Shown here: positions 1 to 10,394 of the stretch, piece after piece
Layout: each line of letters starts with the position of its first letter
Position numbering within the stretch: the stretch's first letter is position 1
The notes under the pieces: model-generated
Seen by the model: the letters and a program-made list of their open reading frames with translations, nothing else
Told to the model about the DNA's origin: nothing
Database searches by the model: none
Assembly (NCBI GenBank): GCA_028671895.1
Contig: JAPMAC010000234.1
Location: 496,001-560,000 of the forward strand
Source of the DNA: Oenanthe sinensis
Taxonomy: Eukaryota; Streptophyta; Magnoliopsida; Apiales; Apiaceae
Direction: 5' to 3'
DNA: 64,000 bases
Translations under genes and position numbers: made by a program

Positions 1-970
1 GAGGTAAAGGACAATGGAAAAGCTAAAGTAGAGAGTTAGTATTGGTGTAGGAGATCTACCTGTTCAGCAGCTGTAACATTCCTTTTTGAGGCAAGTAACT
101 ACTGCCTGATCTCTTTTAACTTAAGCACTATTTATGAAATGTTTTATGACCCTGCAACTATGTTATCTTATTTCAACTGTTTTAAGCTATAGCCTATCTT
201 ACTTTAATTGTTTTACTTAAACTGCAACCTTATACCAGTTTTAATTGCACTTTAAACTTTTCAATCCCTGAACTGCTACTGACAGCTTATAAACTAGTTT
301 TAAAAATCTTGAACCTGTAACCTTGAATTGTGACTTATGTTTTCACCATTTCCTTAGTAATGTTTACTTGAACTTTAATTCCGAACTTACCCTATTGCTA
401 TTGCCTAACTACTGTTACAACTAAATGTCTTACAACTGTTTTCAAAACATCTTGTTATACCTGTGAATTGACCCTGTAACCTGACTTCACAACTATAGCT
501 TGGTTTTGATCCCTAGTTTATGATTTCAGCTTACTTTATTACAACAGAGACTTGTTTTGAGACTTATCTTGGAATAAACTTTACCTCTGTCTAATGATCT
601 TTAAAATGGATTTAAATATGAAATCCGACTTTCAAGAAGTCTTTTTCATCAAATGATTTGGTAACTTTAAAAAGAAAGGTTTTGGTTATTATAGGAATTC
701 CGATCAAAATGGTTTTTGCGGATTCCTATAGGTTAGAGGCGTAAGAGGCCGAGTGACGCCGGTCTAGCACTTTTTATGTAAAGACTATAATGAGATAGTC
801 AATGGCTATAATGAGATAGCCCAAGGCCAATGGCAATAAGTGCCTTTATGAGTACTCTTTATGTCCAGAGGGACTTTAGTCCGTTATGGGGACTTTACGT
901 GGCTGATCACCCGTATTGTCTGGCGTTGTGAGAAAACTCCAATCAAAATGATTTGTTTCTAAACAGTAAA

Positions 971-1100
971 GGTCCTAATGAAAGGGCAGTTGTTATAAAT
1001 GATTTGAAAAGCAAGGTCCTAATGAGAGGACAGTTTTATAAAATGTTTTGAAAGAATCAGTCCTAATGAAAGGACAGTTTTATACAAACGGACTTTGAAA
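971..1100 (+). repeat. Short tandem repeat, 44-bp period, about 3 copies
   Basis: The phrase GGTCCTAATGAAAGG and close variants start at 971, 1015 and 1059, an even 44-bp spacing, each followed by (A)CAGTTTTATA-like sequence. It lies upstream of the TATA box in the gypsy LTR, where enhancer-like repeats are common in plant LTRs. A regulatory role is inference. Confidence 0.7.
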
Positions 1101-1439
1101 TGATTAGTAATGAATAATGAAATGCCTTGTTATAACCTGCCATATACAGCTTCAACTGTCAGATATATCTTGATTTGACTTTGTTTCAATTGTTATACAT
1201 TACTTCCTGTTATCCATCTAACCCTGCAGATTACTCTTATACTTGGAAATGATTATTATTTTCCAGTTTCTTAAATACCTTGCACCAGTTATTGAAATTA
1301 TTTAACCCTGCCAGTGGTTTTATAAAAGAAAGTTTTGCGAGTAATGAATACCCTGACTAGAATTTTGATTACAATTATAGGACAATGAGGTCCAGCAATG
1401 ATTTTAAAGCATGGTTTTGAGAAAAGACTTTTTAAATCA

Positions 1440-1447
1440 TATATAAG
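1440..1447 (+). promoter_or_regulatory. TATA box of the gypsy LTR
   Basis: TATATAAG lies 447 bp before the LTR terminus in AT-rich context. Transcription would start near 1470. Two very short upstream ORFs begin at about 1472 and 1492, before the ATG at 1538. Confidence 0.5.
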
Positions 1448-1537
1448 CCTGTAGAACTGTTTTTAACCAGTATGGTTACTTGCTGAGCTTTTATGGCTCA
1501 TTCTTTTATTTTCTAACATCTACAGCTTTTGAGAATC

Positions 1538-1669
1538 ATGGTACGTATTAAGCAGACTGCCAGGAAGAACATGTCTCATATGAACTATGCTAGGCTGGCT
1601 GAGATTGAACAGGTAGGATCGAGGCAGAGTTGGAAGGAAAAGACTTTGTTTAGTCTTGTATTTTATTAG
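1538..1669 (+). CDS. Small ORF with a histone H3-tail-like N-terminus
   Basis: This 43-codon ORF begins MVRIKQTARKN. After the initiator Met, seven of ten residues match the start of histone H3 (ARTKQTARKS; K4, Q5, T6, A7, R8, K9 and R2 kept). The rest (from MSHMNYARL on) is not H3. It lies about 90 nt downstream of the LTR TATA box, so it would be in the 5' leader of the gypsy transcript. A possible splice donor, CAG/GTAGGA, follows codon 25, so it could be a leader exon that splices onward. No family assignment is possible from the remainder. Whether it is translated is unknown. Confidence 0.35.
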   Translation: MVRIKQTARKNMSHMNYARLAEIEQVGSRQSWKEKTLFSLVFY

Positions 1670-1894
1670 TAGATTTTGAGATGTTGCAGGAGTTGTAATA
1701 ATATTATTTTGTTACTGTAAATGTAAATATAAATGAATGTAGTTGTGTGCTTGTTTCATACCATTACCTTGAAAGGTCCAGGCTGGTAGTCGGGGTCATA
1801 TTTATGCATATTTTCTGTTATTGTTATTTAGGGTGCATACATATAGAGTGGTAGTGACTCCCCGATTTAGACCCCGGATCGGGAGGGCGTCACA

Positions 1895-3943
1895 TACTAC
1901 ACTAGAATTTGAAAATCTAAAAAGTTCTGAGATAAATGAAGAAGAAGAGGATGAAGGCCCTCAAATAAATCCTGAACCAACACAGGAACCTGCACACTCT
2001 GAGGGGGAGCCAGAAAATTCAACTCCAAATAATTCAGAGTCTAACAGGTCAGGGTCTACCCAGACAGAGTCTAGACAGACAGAGTCTAACTCATCAGGGT
2101 CTAGATCAAGCAACTCTGAACCCTTGTTAGAGTCAAGCAATTTAGGGGGATCCTCTTCATTTGAATTTCACTCAAATACAGAAGATGCAAATGACTTAGG
2201 GGGAGCTTCAAGTTTAAGAACCAATCTTCCACCTGCTAGAAAGTGGACAAGGAATCACACTCCTACTTGATAATTGGTGATCCTGAGAGTGGTGTACAAA
2301 CAAGAACAACTACTCAAAATGAATGTCTTTATAGATGTTTCCTCTCAAAGAATGAACCCAAGAAAATTGATGAAGCCTTACAAGATCCTGATTGGATTAT
2401 TGCAATGCAAGAAGAATTGAATGAATTTGAGAGAAATAAAGTGTAGAAACTTGTACCAAGACCTAGAGATAGATCAGTGGTTGGTGCAAAATGGGTGTAC
2501 AGAAACAAACTTGATGAGAATGGAACTTTAATCAGAAACAAAGCAAGGCTAGTTGCAAAATGATACTCACAGGAGGAAGGAATTGACTATGATGAAACTT
2601 TTGCACCAATAGCAAGATTGGAAGCTATTAGAATGTTTCTGGCCTTTGCAGCTCATTCAAAATTCAAGGTGTATTAGATGGATGTGAAAAGTGCATTCTT
2701 AAATGGAGAATTGGAAGAAGAAGTCTATGTGGAGCAACCACCAGGATTTGTTGATCCAAAGTTTCCTGATCATGTTTACAGGTTAGATAAGGCACTATAT
2801 GGATTGAAGCAAGCACCTAGAGCATGGTATGAAACTCTTTCAAAATTTCTTCTTGAAAATGGATTCACAAGAGGCATCATTGACAAAACTCTCTTTATTA
2901 GAAAATATAAAGGTAATATTTTGCTTGTCCAAATTTATATTGATGATATTATATTTGGATCTACTAATGATAATCTCTGTGAAAATTTTAGTCAACTAAT
3001 GCAGTCAAATTATGAAATGAGCATGATGGGAGAATTAAACTTCTTTTTAGGGCTTCAAGTCAAACAGAATGATGATGAAATTTTCATCAATTAAACAAAG
3101 TATGTAAAAGAACTGTTGAAGAAGTTTGATATGCAAGATTCTGCAACTGCTAAAACTCCTATGTCAACAGCTACTAAGCTAGACTCTGACACAAAGGGTA
3201 AGAAAGTTGACAACACTAGCTACAGAGGTATGATTGGCTCATTGTTATATTTAACTGCTAGTAGACCAGATATAATGTTTGCAACTTGTCTGTGTGCCAG
3301 ATTTCAAGCTGACCCTAGAGAATCACACTTAATAGCTGTGAAAAGAATTTCCAGATATCTCAAGGGGGCACAAACTCTTGGACTTTTGTATCCTAGAGAG
3401 TCAAATTTTTCACTAATTGGCTATTCAGATTCTGACTATGCAGGATGCAAAGTAGACAGGAAAAGCACAACAGGACAATGCCAGTTTCTTGGCAACAGAT
3501 TAATTTCTTGGTTTAGCAAGAAACAACAGACTGTATCAACCTCAACAGCTGAGGCTGAATACATTGTAGCTGGAAGTTGCTGTGCTCAAATTCTGTGGAT
3601 GAGAAATCAATTACTTGATTATGGACTAACATTCTCAAATATTCCTATGTATTGTGATAATACTAGTGCTATTAAAATTGCAGAGAATCCAGTCCAACAC
3701 TCTAGAACAAAGCACATTGATGTCAGGTATCACTTTATTAGAGAACATGTTGAAAATGGTACTGTGACACTTCACTATGTTCCAACTGACAGACAAATTG
3801 CAGACATTTTGACAAAACCACTTGATGAGTCTACATTTCTCAAACTGGTAGGTGAATTAGGTATGTTAAATATGTTAGTAATCAATAATTACAAGAAGCA
3901 AGGTATGTACTTTAATTATAGTCCCTGTCTTAACACACTGTGA
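1895..3943 (+). pseudogene. Element A: pol fragment (integrase-RT linker, RT, RNase H), SIRE-like copia
   Basis: This is the C-terminal half of a Ty1/copia polyprotein, cut at its left end by the gypsy insertion. Order: an acidic, Ser-rich linker after integrase (1895-2260); the RT entry motif IIGDPESGVQTR; RT with MDVKSAFLNGELEEEVYVEQ (2678 on) and the catalytic motif YIDDII (near 2937-2954); then RNase H with GYSDSDYAGC, STSTAEAEYI, CDNTSAI and HSRTKHIDVRYHF, ending in ADILTKPLDE. Damage: a frameshift near 2260 and in-frame stops at 2444, 2561, 2675 and 3092, several of them Trp or Gln codons turned into stops. From 3116 the frame is open to 3943. The linker DNA is rich in AGAGTCT. RT sequence and the downstream ORF place it in the SIRE/Maximus group. 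Confidence 0.9.
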
Positions 3944-4334
3944 TTAATTATTATTGCAAAATTTTGTTTGTTACTTTATCTTGACAGAGTCTAGTTTTTA
4001 GACTCTGACGAGTCTGTAGACTCTGAGAGTCTGTAGACTCTGAGAAAAATATCGCCTAGACTCTGAATCGTTTAAAATTCGCGCCTGCAGACTCTGGTTG
4101 CGTTTAAATTGTTCAAATGACTTGAAATAGGCGGTAACAATTATTTTTGACTGGAAATAGGCTGTAGACTCGTGTGTATTGTATGCAACCTGAACAAAAT
4201 AGATTTTTTCATACAATTTACTCACTTGTTTATTGCAATTATTTTCTAAGGCAAAAATATTCACAGAGCTTTTTTTTTACGAACCCTAGCTAAATTCTTT
4301 AAGCTTTTCCATCACTTTCAACTCAACAACTTCA
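3944..4334 (+). other. Spacer between pol and ORF-X of element A
   Basis: Non-coding interval holding the AGAGTCT cluster. It ends in a pyrimidine-rich stretch followed by CCCTAG at about 4284-4289, which could serve as a splice acceptor about 45 bp before the ORF-X start codon. Expression of the downstream ORF from a spliced transcript is inference. Confidence 0.5.
3986..4095. repeat. AGAGTCT/AGACTCT motif cluster of element A (pol-ORF-X spacer)
   Basis: Seven exact copies lie in 110 bp: forward at 3986 and 4026, reverse at 4000, 4018, 4035, 4058 and 4089. Copies at 4018 and 4026 form a perfect inverted repeat (AGACTCT-G-AGAGTCT). The same motif recurs in the linker of pol, throughout ORF-X and in the LTR of this element but is rare elsewhere in the window. 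Confidence 0.85.
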
Positions 4335-7300
4335 ATGGCTGCCATTTCTACTGTCATGAGGGGACCCAAGGCAATTGCTTTCACATTTGGGGATTTCGAG
4401 TTCATGACCACAAATCATGTTGCCGCCCTTGGAGAAAAGAAAGGGGTAGACGCTGACTACTACCCTGTGATGGATTTCTTGGAGCAATCCGAGCTCCACT
4501 ACATTCTCAAGGCATTACCAGTCATTCACATGGATGCTGTGTCACAAGCCTGGAGCTCTGAAAAGGTAGTTGATCCTTCTCAGGATCAACCAGGTAAAAT
4601 AATGTTTACCTTTGGTGACTTTATATTTGATGTTACTGCTGATGTTATTAATTCTGTGTTTAAATTACCAGTTAAACAATCTTTTGATGAAACTGTTTCT
4701 AATGCTGAAATTAAAGATATGTTTAAATCACTAGGTTATTCTGGTAGTCTAGAAAACATGAGTAAGTTAACTAGGCCCTATTTGAGAAAAGAATGGTCTT
4801 TTTTCTTTGATCAAATTGCTAAGTGTTTTACTGGTAAGTGTAGTGGATTTGATGCTATTACTGCTATTACTTATCAAATTGGTCACAGTCTCCTATTTGA
4901 TAGAGTAATCAACATTGGTGATATGTTGCTCACTCAAATGGGAGAAAAATTAAATAATGTGCATGAGGAGAGGAAGAAAGTCTACTATCATAGATTTCTT
5001 ATGATTCTTCTCAACCACTTCATTCCTGACATGTCAACCAAGTTGGCAGATGATTGCTGTGTGCAGGCATATAAACAACAAAGAAGGATATTCTCTGATA
5101 TTAAGAGAATTGATGACAAGAAGAAGAGTCTACCTGTCATGACTTATCCACAGGTAATGAAGGTAAAACTCTCAACCTACAAACCTTCTATCTACAATGC
5201 TTCTTTTTTTGGTGGTGACATGGTGCAGGATCAAGTAATGGAGAGTCCCCCTGCACCTACCCCAGTCACCCAATCCCCTTCAATTACACAATCTTCTAAA
5301 CCAAAATCCAAAAAGAAACCAACCTCTGGTGTCTCTCAACAGGCACCAGTTGTAAAGAGGAGAAAATTGATTCAATCTAGGCTTATAGATGAGCACAGTG
5401 ATGAGGAGCTCAACCCTTTAGAGAAACAAGTTGTTGAAGGTCTTTCTTTGCTAAAAGAAGGTCATGAGACACTTGATTCTAACCTTCAAGCCAAGTCTGC
5501 AGTCTTTGAAAAGGCTACAAACTCTGAAACACCTAGGAATACACCTCAGGATTCTCAAATTGAATCTCCTAAAAAATCTTTTGCTCAGAAGTACAGAAGG
5601 TTAAGGAAGGCTTATTCTGCACACACACGCAAGCCTGTTATTATTACTAACCCTGTTTTGCAGGAAACAGATGCTTCCAAGGCTCCTACAGGGTCAGACT
5701 CTGATAGCAAGAAATTACCTGAACCAGAGTCTAATGTTGAGTCAGAGTCTAGACTGCCTTTAGACTCTGATCATGAGACATTTTGGGAAGGAATGCCATT
5801 GGATGCAGCCTCAAGTCTAATTGATGAAATCATTACTCCAAGTGATGAGGCACTGCTATTCTTATATCCTTTGGTGAAATCAGTTGAAGATACAGAGCAA
5901 CATCAGACTAAATCTCAAGTCTTGGATTTTCTTTCAAGCTATGAAGCCCTAAGGAAGAGAATGAAACAGGAGCTATAAATGTTTGCACAGGATGTAGTCA
6001 AATCTCTATACAGCTACCTATTCAACTCTTCATTCCAAGAAAAAGCAGCTGGGCTCATAGAAGGCAGAACAAATGCAGTTCTCAAAGCACTAGGTGTGCC
6101 AGACTCTGAACAGCAAATCACAAAGAAGCCTAAAAAGCTTAGCATCTACAAAAGGAGAAAATCAGAGTCTGTTGCTGAGTTGGAAACTGAGATTGAGCAA
6201 CCAGTTTTTGACTATGAAGGAATTTGGGATCATGGGATTACCTACAGGACAACTATTTATTGGATCTCTACCATTCAACCATTTTCAAGGGAGGTGGTTA
6301 TTTTCTTGTCCAAAATGTAGGTAAGGTGGCCAACAAATACATCTATCCGACCTATGAAAGTAGATTGGATCAACTTAAGGGCTCACATTATCACAAGATT
6401 GCAAGGGAACTGCAGGATTCCTTTCACTTGACTTTTGCCCAGGCCATCAATGCACTCCATGCCAGGATGTTTCTCAATGGACACTTGGATGCATTAACTA
6501 TGGTAGAACCATAGGAGGTAGCAGGTGATGCAAGGTAGTTGGAGGTTGGGATTAGTGCACCAGTGGTGACTAGTGATAAAGATGCTCCGTTTGCCTCACC
6601 CACACAAGAACCACCTAGTCAGAGGTTGGGTGATAGTGGGGCAAAGGAGTATGCTGTTAGGCCCTCCTTGACAACTCACCAAAAGGCTGATGAAAACCCC
6701 AGTGATATGGGAGGATAGACTCTGATGGAGGCTCATGAAGACATTTTCCAATCTATTCTATCAGAGTCTATCCACCTTGAGGGGGAGTCTCATACACAAA
6801 CAGTCAAAGATGGTAGCACTCAGACTCTGGCTTCTAATGAAGTCCTACTGAAGCAATCAGAGTCTAGAGTAGACACTGAGACTGGAATACTGGAGCCAAC
6901 AGACTCTGGAAAGAAAGAAGTTGCTTGTAAGGGTTCAGAGTCTGTTGATGCTCACCCCTTGGTGAAAACCCCTAGCCTTCAGACATTTGAAGGGTTTCCC
7001 CTCCATCAAGGTGGTTCAGGTATTGAAGCACCATTATTTTCTCTCAACCCCTCTTCTGTAGGATTATTGAATACACCTTCCCACATGAGTGACAAAATAT
7101 CTGAGAGGCTGGCACTGGACCAGGAAAAAGGAGAGGTAGAAAAGGCTGTAGGGAGTCTGAGTGAGATTGAGAAAGTGGGTGCCCAACCCCACTGTGAGCA
7201 TGAGAGATTAGGGTATCCTGAACCTAGCTTTACTTATTGGGATCAAGATTTTCCAAAGAGTTGGTCCAATGAGTTGGAGCAGGGGATGGATGACAATTCA

Positions 7301-9251
7301 CTATGTCTGATTGTGCAGATTGGCAAACAGGAGGAGGCTCTTGCTGCTCAGAAGTCATTTACCCAAAGACCACAATTTCATCTGGTGGATTCTCTAGCAA
7401 GGAGAGCTGATAGAGTCATGGAGGCTTTGGTGGATAACACTGTCATTTTAACTAAGACTGCAAATTTGGAGTCAGCTGAACCACTTTTGATTATGCCTAT
7501 AAGGGCTAGACTTCCAGAGTCTACAGTCTCTGATCACTCTCAGGAGGAGTCAGGGTCTATAGTCCCGTTTGCAGTTTTAGAGTCTACACCACCAGGGTCT
7601 ATACCTCCAATTACAAAGCTTGAGTCTGTTGCTGAGGAGTGCACTTCTGAAGATGATGATCACGTTACTCCTTCTTTTGTCTATTTTGATCAGGTGTTTC
7701 TTCAGTCTTGGGAGTCTGCACAGCAAAGAGGCATACATGATAAGGATTCTTTTGAGTGTATTTTGGCTATTCATCAGTCTGAGAGACTTAAAGCTTTTCA
7801 GAAGAAATCCTTTCAACAGGAATATGGTTACTATCCTGGTGAAGAAGATCATGCTTTGGATGGAGCTGTTAAAGCTGATTTACCTGATGTTGCTGCTCAA
7901 TTAGCCAGTATGGTCCATGACATTTCTCATATTAAAATCAAGCTCACTGTGTTGATAATACAACTTCTCTGCTCAATACAAGATATGACAGAATTCACTC
8001 CCCTCAATTATCCAAAGAAGTAGCTTTAAAGATGCTCTAGCTGCTATCACTACAACTCAAGCCTCTCTTCAATCTATAGTCTCTGATTTGACCACCAAGG
8101 TTGATTCATTCATTGCAGCACAGGCCACTATCTCTACAGTTCTTGAGCAGATTCTTTTGGCTGTCACCAGTAATAAGGATGATGATGTCAAAAAGGGGGA
8201 GAATGATAGGCAAGGTGAATCCTCCAGGAAAAATAAGGATGATGGATGCAAAGATAGGTCATAGGGAGTTAAAAGGAGCAGAGATGGTGATGATGGTGAT
8301 AGTTCTCATGGTCCTAGAGGTCTTGATGATGTGCAACAAAAGCAATCTGGAGTAGCAAAAACTCAAACACATCAGTCAGGGACTAGACATGGGAAATCAG
8401 AGTCTAAGTCAGACTCTGATAAGCAAAGAAAGAAGTCAGATTCTGATCAAACTCAAGAACCTTCATACTGGAAGTGCAGTCAATAAAATCTGTAACTTAG
8501 AGCTAAAAAGAAGATAGGTTTTGGAGGATTTGAAGAATCTGACATTGACAGAACATCTACTCTAACCAGGGATCCTCAATCCTTGACAGATAGGCAGTTT
8601 GAGAAGATCACTCAGAAGCACTTAAATAAAGTGGTGTCTGCTCAAATTGTTTATAATGTTTTTGAAACAAATATACAAGGAGGTCAGGGAGGTACATAAA
8701 AGGTGAAAAATGAGATGCTGGTTTACTTCTTAGAAGGTGGAAGTGTAAGATGGATTAGTCAATCTAATTTTATCTTTTTCAAACAGGCTGAGGAACTACA
8801 GTATATCAGATTTCTTCTTCAAATTGCTTATGAAGTTAACAAGAGCAAAGAAGCTGTCACACACAAATGGTTCAAGGAGATTGATAGGAAGCTGACTTTG
8901 CACAGACAGGCAAATCGACAAATGGGCAAATTTTCTTTAAAATATGTTGATACTGAGGGAAATAATCAAGTCATGCCATTGGAAGAAAAACAGATTAAAT
9001 TTCAAGAAGGTGTGGGTCATTACTTTGGGTTTCAGCCTATGAGTGGGAAAATTAGTGTTCTGATGTTGAAGGACTTAAAAGATCAAGAAAGCAGTGCAAA
9101 TGATCTGAGAGCAGCTTACTTTCAAATCAAATGTTCAAATGAAGAAATGAAGAAATTAAAGAAGTTTGTTGGTGAAGCTCTTGCAATTGTGGAAGAAAAT
9201 ATGCTGAACTCATTTTTGAAGAATAATCCAGCCTTTGAGAAGATTAAATAA
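4335..9251 (+). pseudogene. Element A: ORF-X, long extra ORF after pol (SIRE-type 'env-like' position)
   Basis: A protein of about 1,600 residues in its intact form, encoded after pol as in SIRE elements; no known enzyme motif. The N-terminal 230 residues contain a block shared with ORF-X of B, C and D: FTFGDFIFDVT (about 91-101), EWSFFFDQIAKCF (153-165), QIGHSLLFDR (181-190) and YYHRFLMILLNHF (217-229). A charged, low-complexity middle follows, rich in Ser-Glu-Ser and Asp-Ser-Asp triplets because the DNA is studded with AGAGTCT. The C-terminal part (8700-9251) has VYFLEGGSVRW and a Lys/Glu-rich tail. I see no convincing signal peptide or membrane anchor, so a viral envelope role is not supported. 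Damage: stop at 5976, frameshift near 6230-6310, stops at 6512, 6535 and 6716, and frameshifts or stops around 8021-8700. Confidence 0.8.
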
Positions 9252-9363
9252 GAAGTAATTCTTTTTTCTTTATAATTCTTTTATACTGTTCTAGATTAAT
9301 AGTTTTATTCTTTAGTTTTGACATTATCAAACCTGGATTTATGCTTATATTTTATAAAGCATA
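9252..9363 (+). other. 3' untranslated interval of element A
   Basis: About 110 bp of AT-rich sequence between the ORF-X stop and the polypurine tract. No further structure seen. Confidence 0.5.
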
Positions 9364-9376
9364 AATAAGGGGAGAT
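9364..9376 (+). other. Polypurine tract of element A
   Basis: AATAAGGGGAGAT directly precedes the LTR start TGTTAGG. The GGGGAGAT core is shared with the tracts of B, C and D' and primes plus-strand synthesis. Confidence 0.85.
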
Positions 9377-9475
9377 TGTTAGGAATATATTCATTTGATG
9401 ATGTACAAAATACTAGAACAGGGTCTAGATTAGTTTATCTGTAATAAGTCTTTCTAGTCCCTAAAATGTATAATC

Positions 9476-9667
9476 AGAGTCTAGATAGCCAACATTCATG
9501 TTACTTGTACTTAGAAGAATTTCTGTAGAAAGTGAAACTAGAGTCTGCATGAAGATCAGAGTCTGGAAGGTGATCAGAGTCTATAGACTATCAGAGTCTA
9601 TGATCTATCAGAGTCTGCATACGATCAGAGTCTGAAGATCATCAGAGTCTAAAGGTGTTCAGAGTCT
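9476..9667 (+). repeat. Iteron-like AGAGTCT array in the element A LTR
   Basis: Nine exact AGAGTCT copies in direct orientation start at 9476, 9540, 9558, 9576, 9593, 9610, 9627, 9644 and 9661. The last eight are spaced 18, 18, 17, 17, 17, 17 and 17 bp apart, most preceded by ATC. The spacer letters vary more than the motif. The array lies about 190-320 bp upstream of the TATA box, in U3. Confidence 0.9.
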
Positions 9668-9854
9668 ATACAGTTAAAGTTAAATTTGGAAGAAGATCAC
9701 AGGAATGGAAAGTCCTCGAAGATCAAGATAAATATATTGCAGATATGCTATGGGAAAGAAAGAGAATTCTAGAAGGAAACTATCAACTAATAATTAGGAA
9801 TTTTATTCCTATTGTAATTTTTATCTTTATGTTATTAGTTGATAGGCATCTCTC

Positions 9855-9862
9855 TATATAAA
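9855..9862 (+). promoter_or_regulatory. TATA box of element A LTR
   Basis: TATATAAA in the context CTCTCTATATAAACTC, downstream of the AGAGTCT array; likely core promoter of the LTR. Confidence 0.65.
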
Positions 9863-10159
9863 CTCTACGTAACCTAATTGTAAAGGTGTGAAAAAAAAAT
9901 TGAAGTATAATTTGTCTGAGTGATATTTTTGTGAGAGCATAGAGATAGAGAGAGTTACTGTGAATAACACAGTGAAGATGCTAGGGTTTGTGTACACCCT
10001 AGGAGAGTTTTGTACTCAATCATCAATAATACAAACAGTATTTATTCATATCTTTGTGTTTGATCTTTGTTCTTAATTCATATCGAGTTGGTTTTAAATC
10101 AGGCATACAAGTAACACAAGTATTCAACCCCCCCTTCTACTTGTGCAATTGGGAAAACA

Positions 10160-10394
10160 ATCACTGAATCTTGCAAGTAAACACTAATTTTCCATCTGAA
10201 GATGTGTTCTGAGCAGACCTGTATACCTGTCTTAATAAGTTTTTATTTAAAGGAACAGAAGTCGTTAGTGCATACTAGACTATTGAATATTCATTTAAAA
10301 ACCTAGCCCAGTTACCTAATTCTCATGCCTCGGTCCAATCATCTACTAAAATAGATAAGTAATTAGTCTTTTTAATCTCCAAATTACCTGCCAT
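10160..10394 (-). pseudogene. Element D: N-terminal fragment of ORF-X
   Basis: The minus strand starts at an ATG (10392-10394) with MAGNLEIKKTNY and runs to the insertion point of element A at 10160. It aligns with ORF-X of element B: MAG at the start, KTN(Y/F) at residues 9-12, (R/I)FLNE(Y/H)S near 31-37, and the F(T)C/FTIG strand at the end. Two in-frame stops are present early in the fragment and a third at its very end. The remainder lies on the far side of element A, outside the window. The fragment places ORF-X after the D pol, as in A, B and C. Confidence 0.7.

Larger units (their letters stand above)
1..1894 (+). mobile_element. Right-hand part of a Ty3/gypsy LTR inserted in element A
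   Basis: This block ends at 1894 in GGGCGTCACA, a terminus of the kind seen on Tekay/Del-type gypsy LTRs. At 1895 copia polyprotein sequence starts abruptly, in the linker after integrase. The block has no gag or pol reading frame but has a TATA box at 1440, so 1440-1894 fits the R-U5 part of a 3' LTR in plus orientation. The left LTR edge and the polypurine tract are not visible, so total length and target duplication cannot be checked. Lineage is inferred from the terminus and general appearance only; another gypsy lineage is possible. From 1 to 960 I see only AT-rich sequence without further structure. Confidence 0.55.
9377..10159 (+). repeat. 3' LTR of element A (783 bp)
   Basis: Starts TGTTAGGAATATATTC after a polypurine tract and ends GGGAAAACA at 10159. 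A TATA box at 9855 and the CCCCCCTTCTACTTG-like stretch near the end are typical of SIRE LTRs. No primer-binding site follows, so it is the 3' copy. The next bases (ATCAC...) are ORF-X sequence of element D on the other strand, showing that A inserted into D. The 5' LTR is outside the window. Confidence 0.85.

Noticed and set aside
7577..7904. Overlapping ORFs on both strands inside ORF-X of element A
   Set aside because: Out-of-frame shadows; the ORF-X frame 6725-8023 explains the region.
4335..9251. Calling ORF-X a viral envelope gene
   Set aside because: No signal peptide, membrane anchor or cleavage site visible; the label rests only on its position after pol.
9655..9861. ORF inside the element A LTR
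   Set aside because: It spans the AGAGTCT array and TATA region and has no counterpart in other elements; likely chance.
10160..10168. ATCACTGAA next to A, similar to ATCAC/TGAAAG at the B insertion (44712)
   Set aside because: It suggested a shared target site, but the TGAA at 44717 is the B LTR itself and five matching bases can be chance; the left flank of A is not visible.
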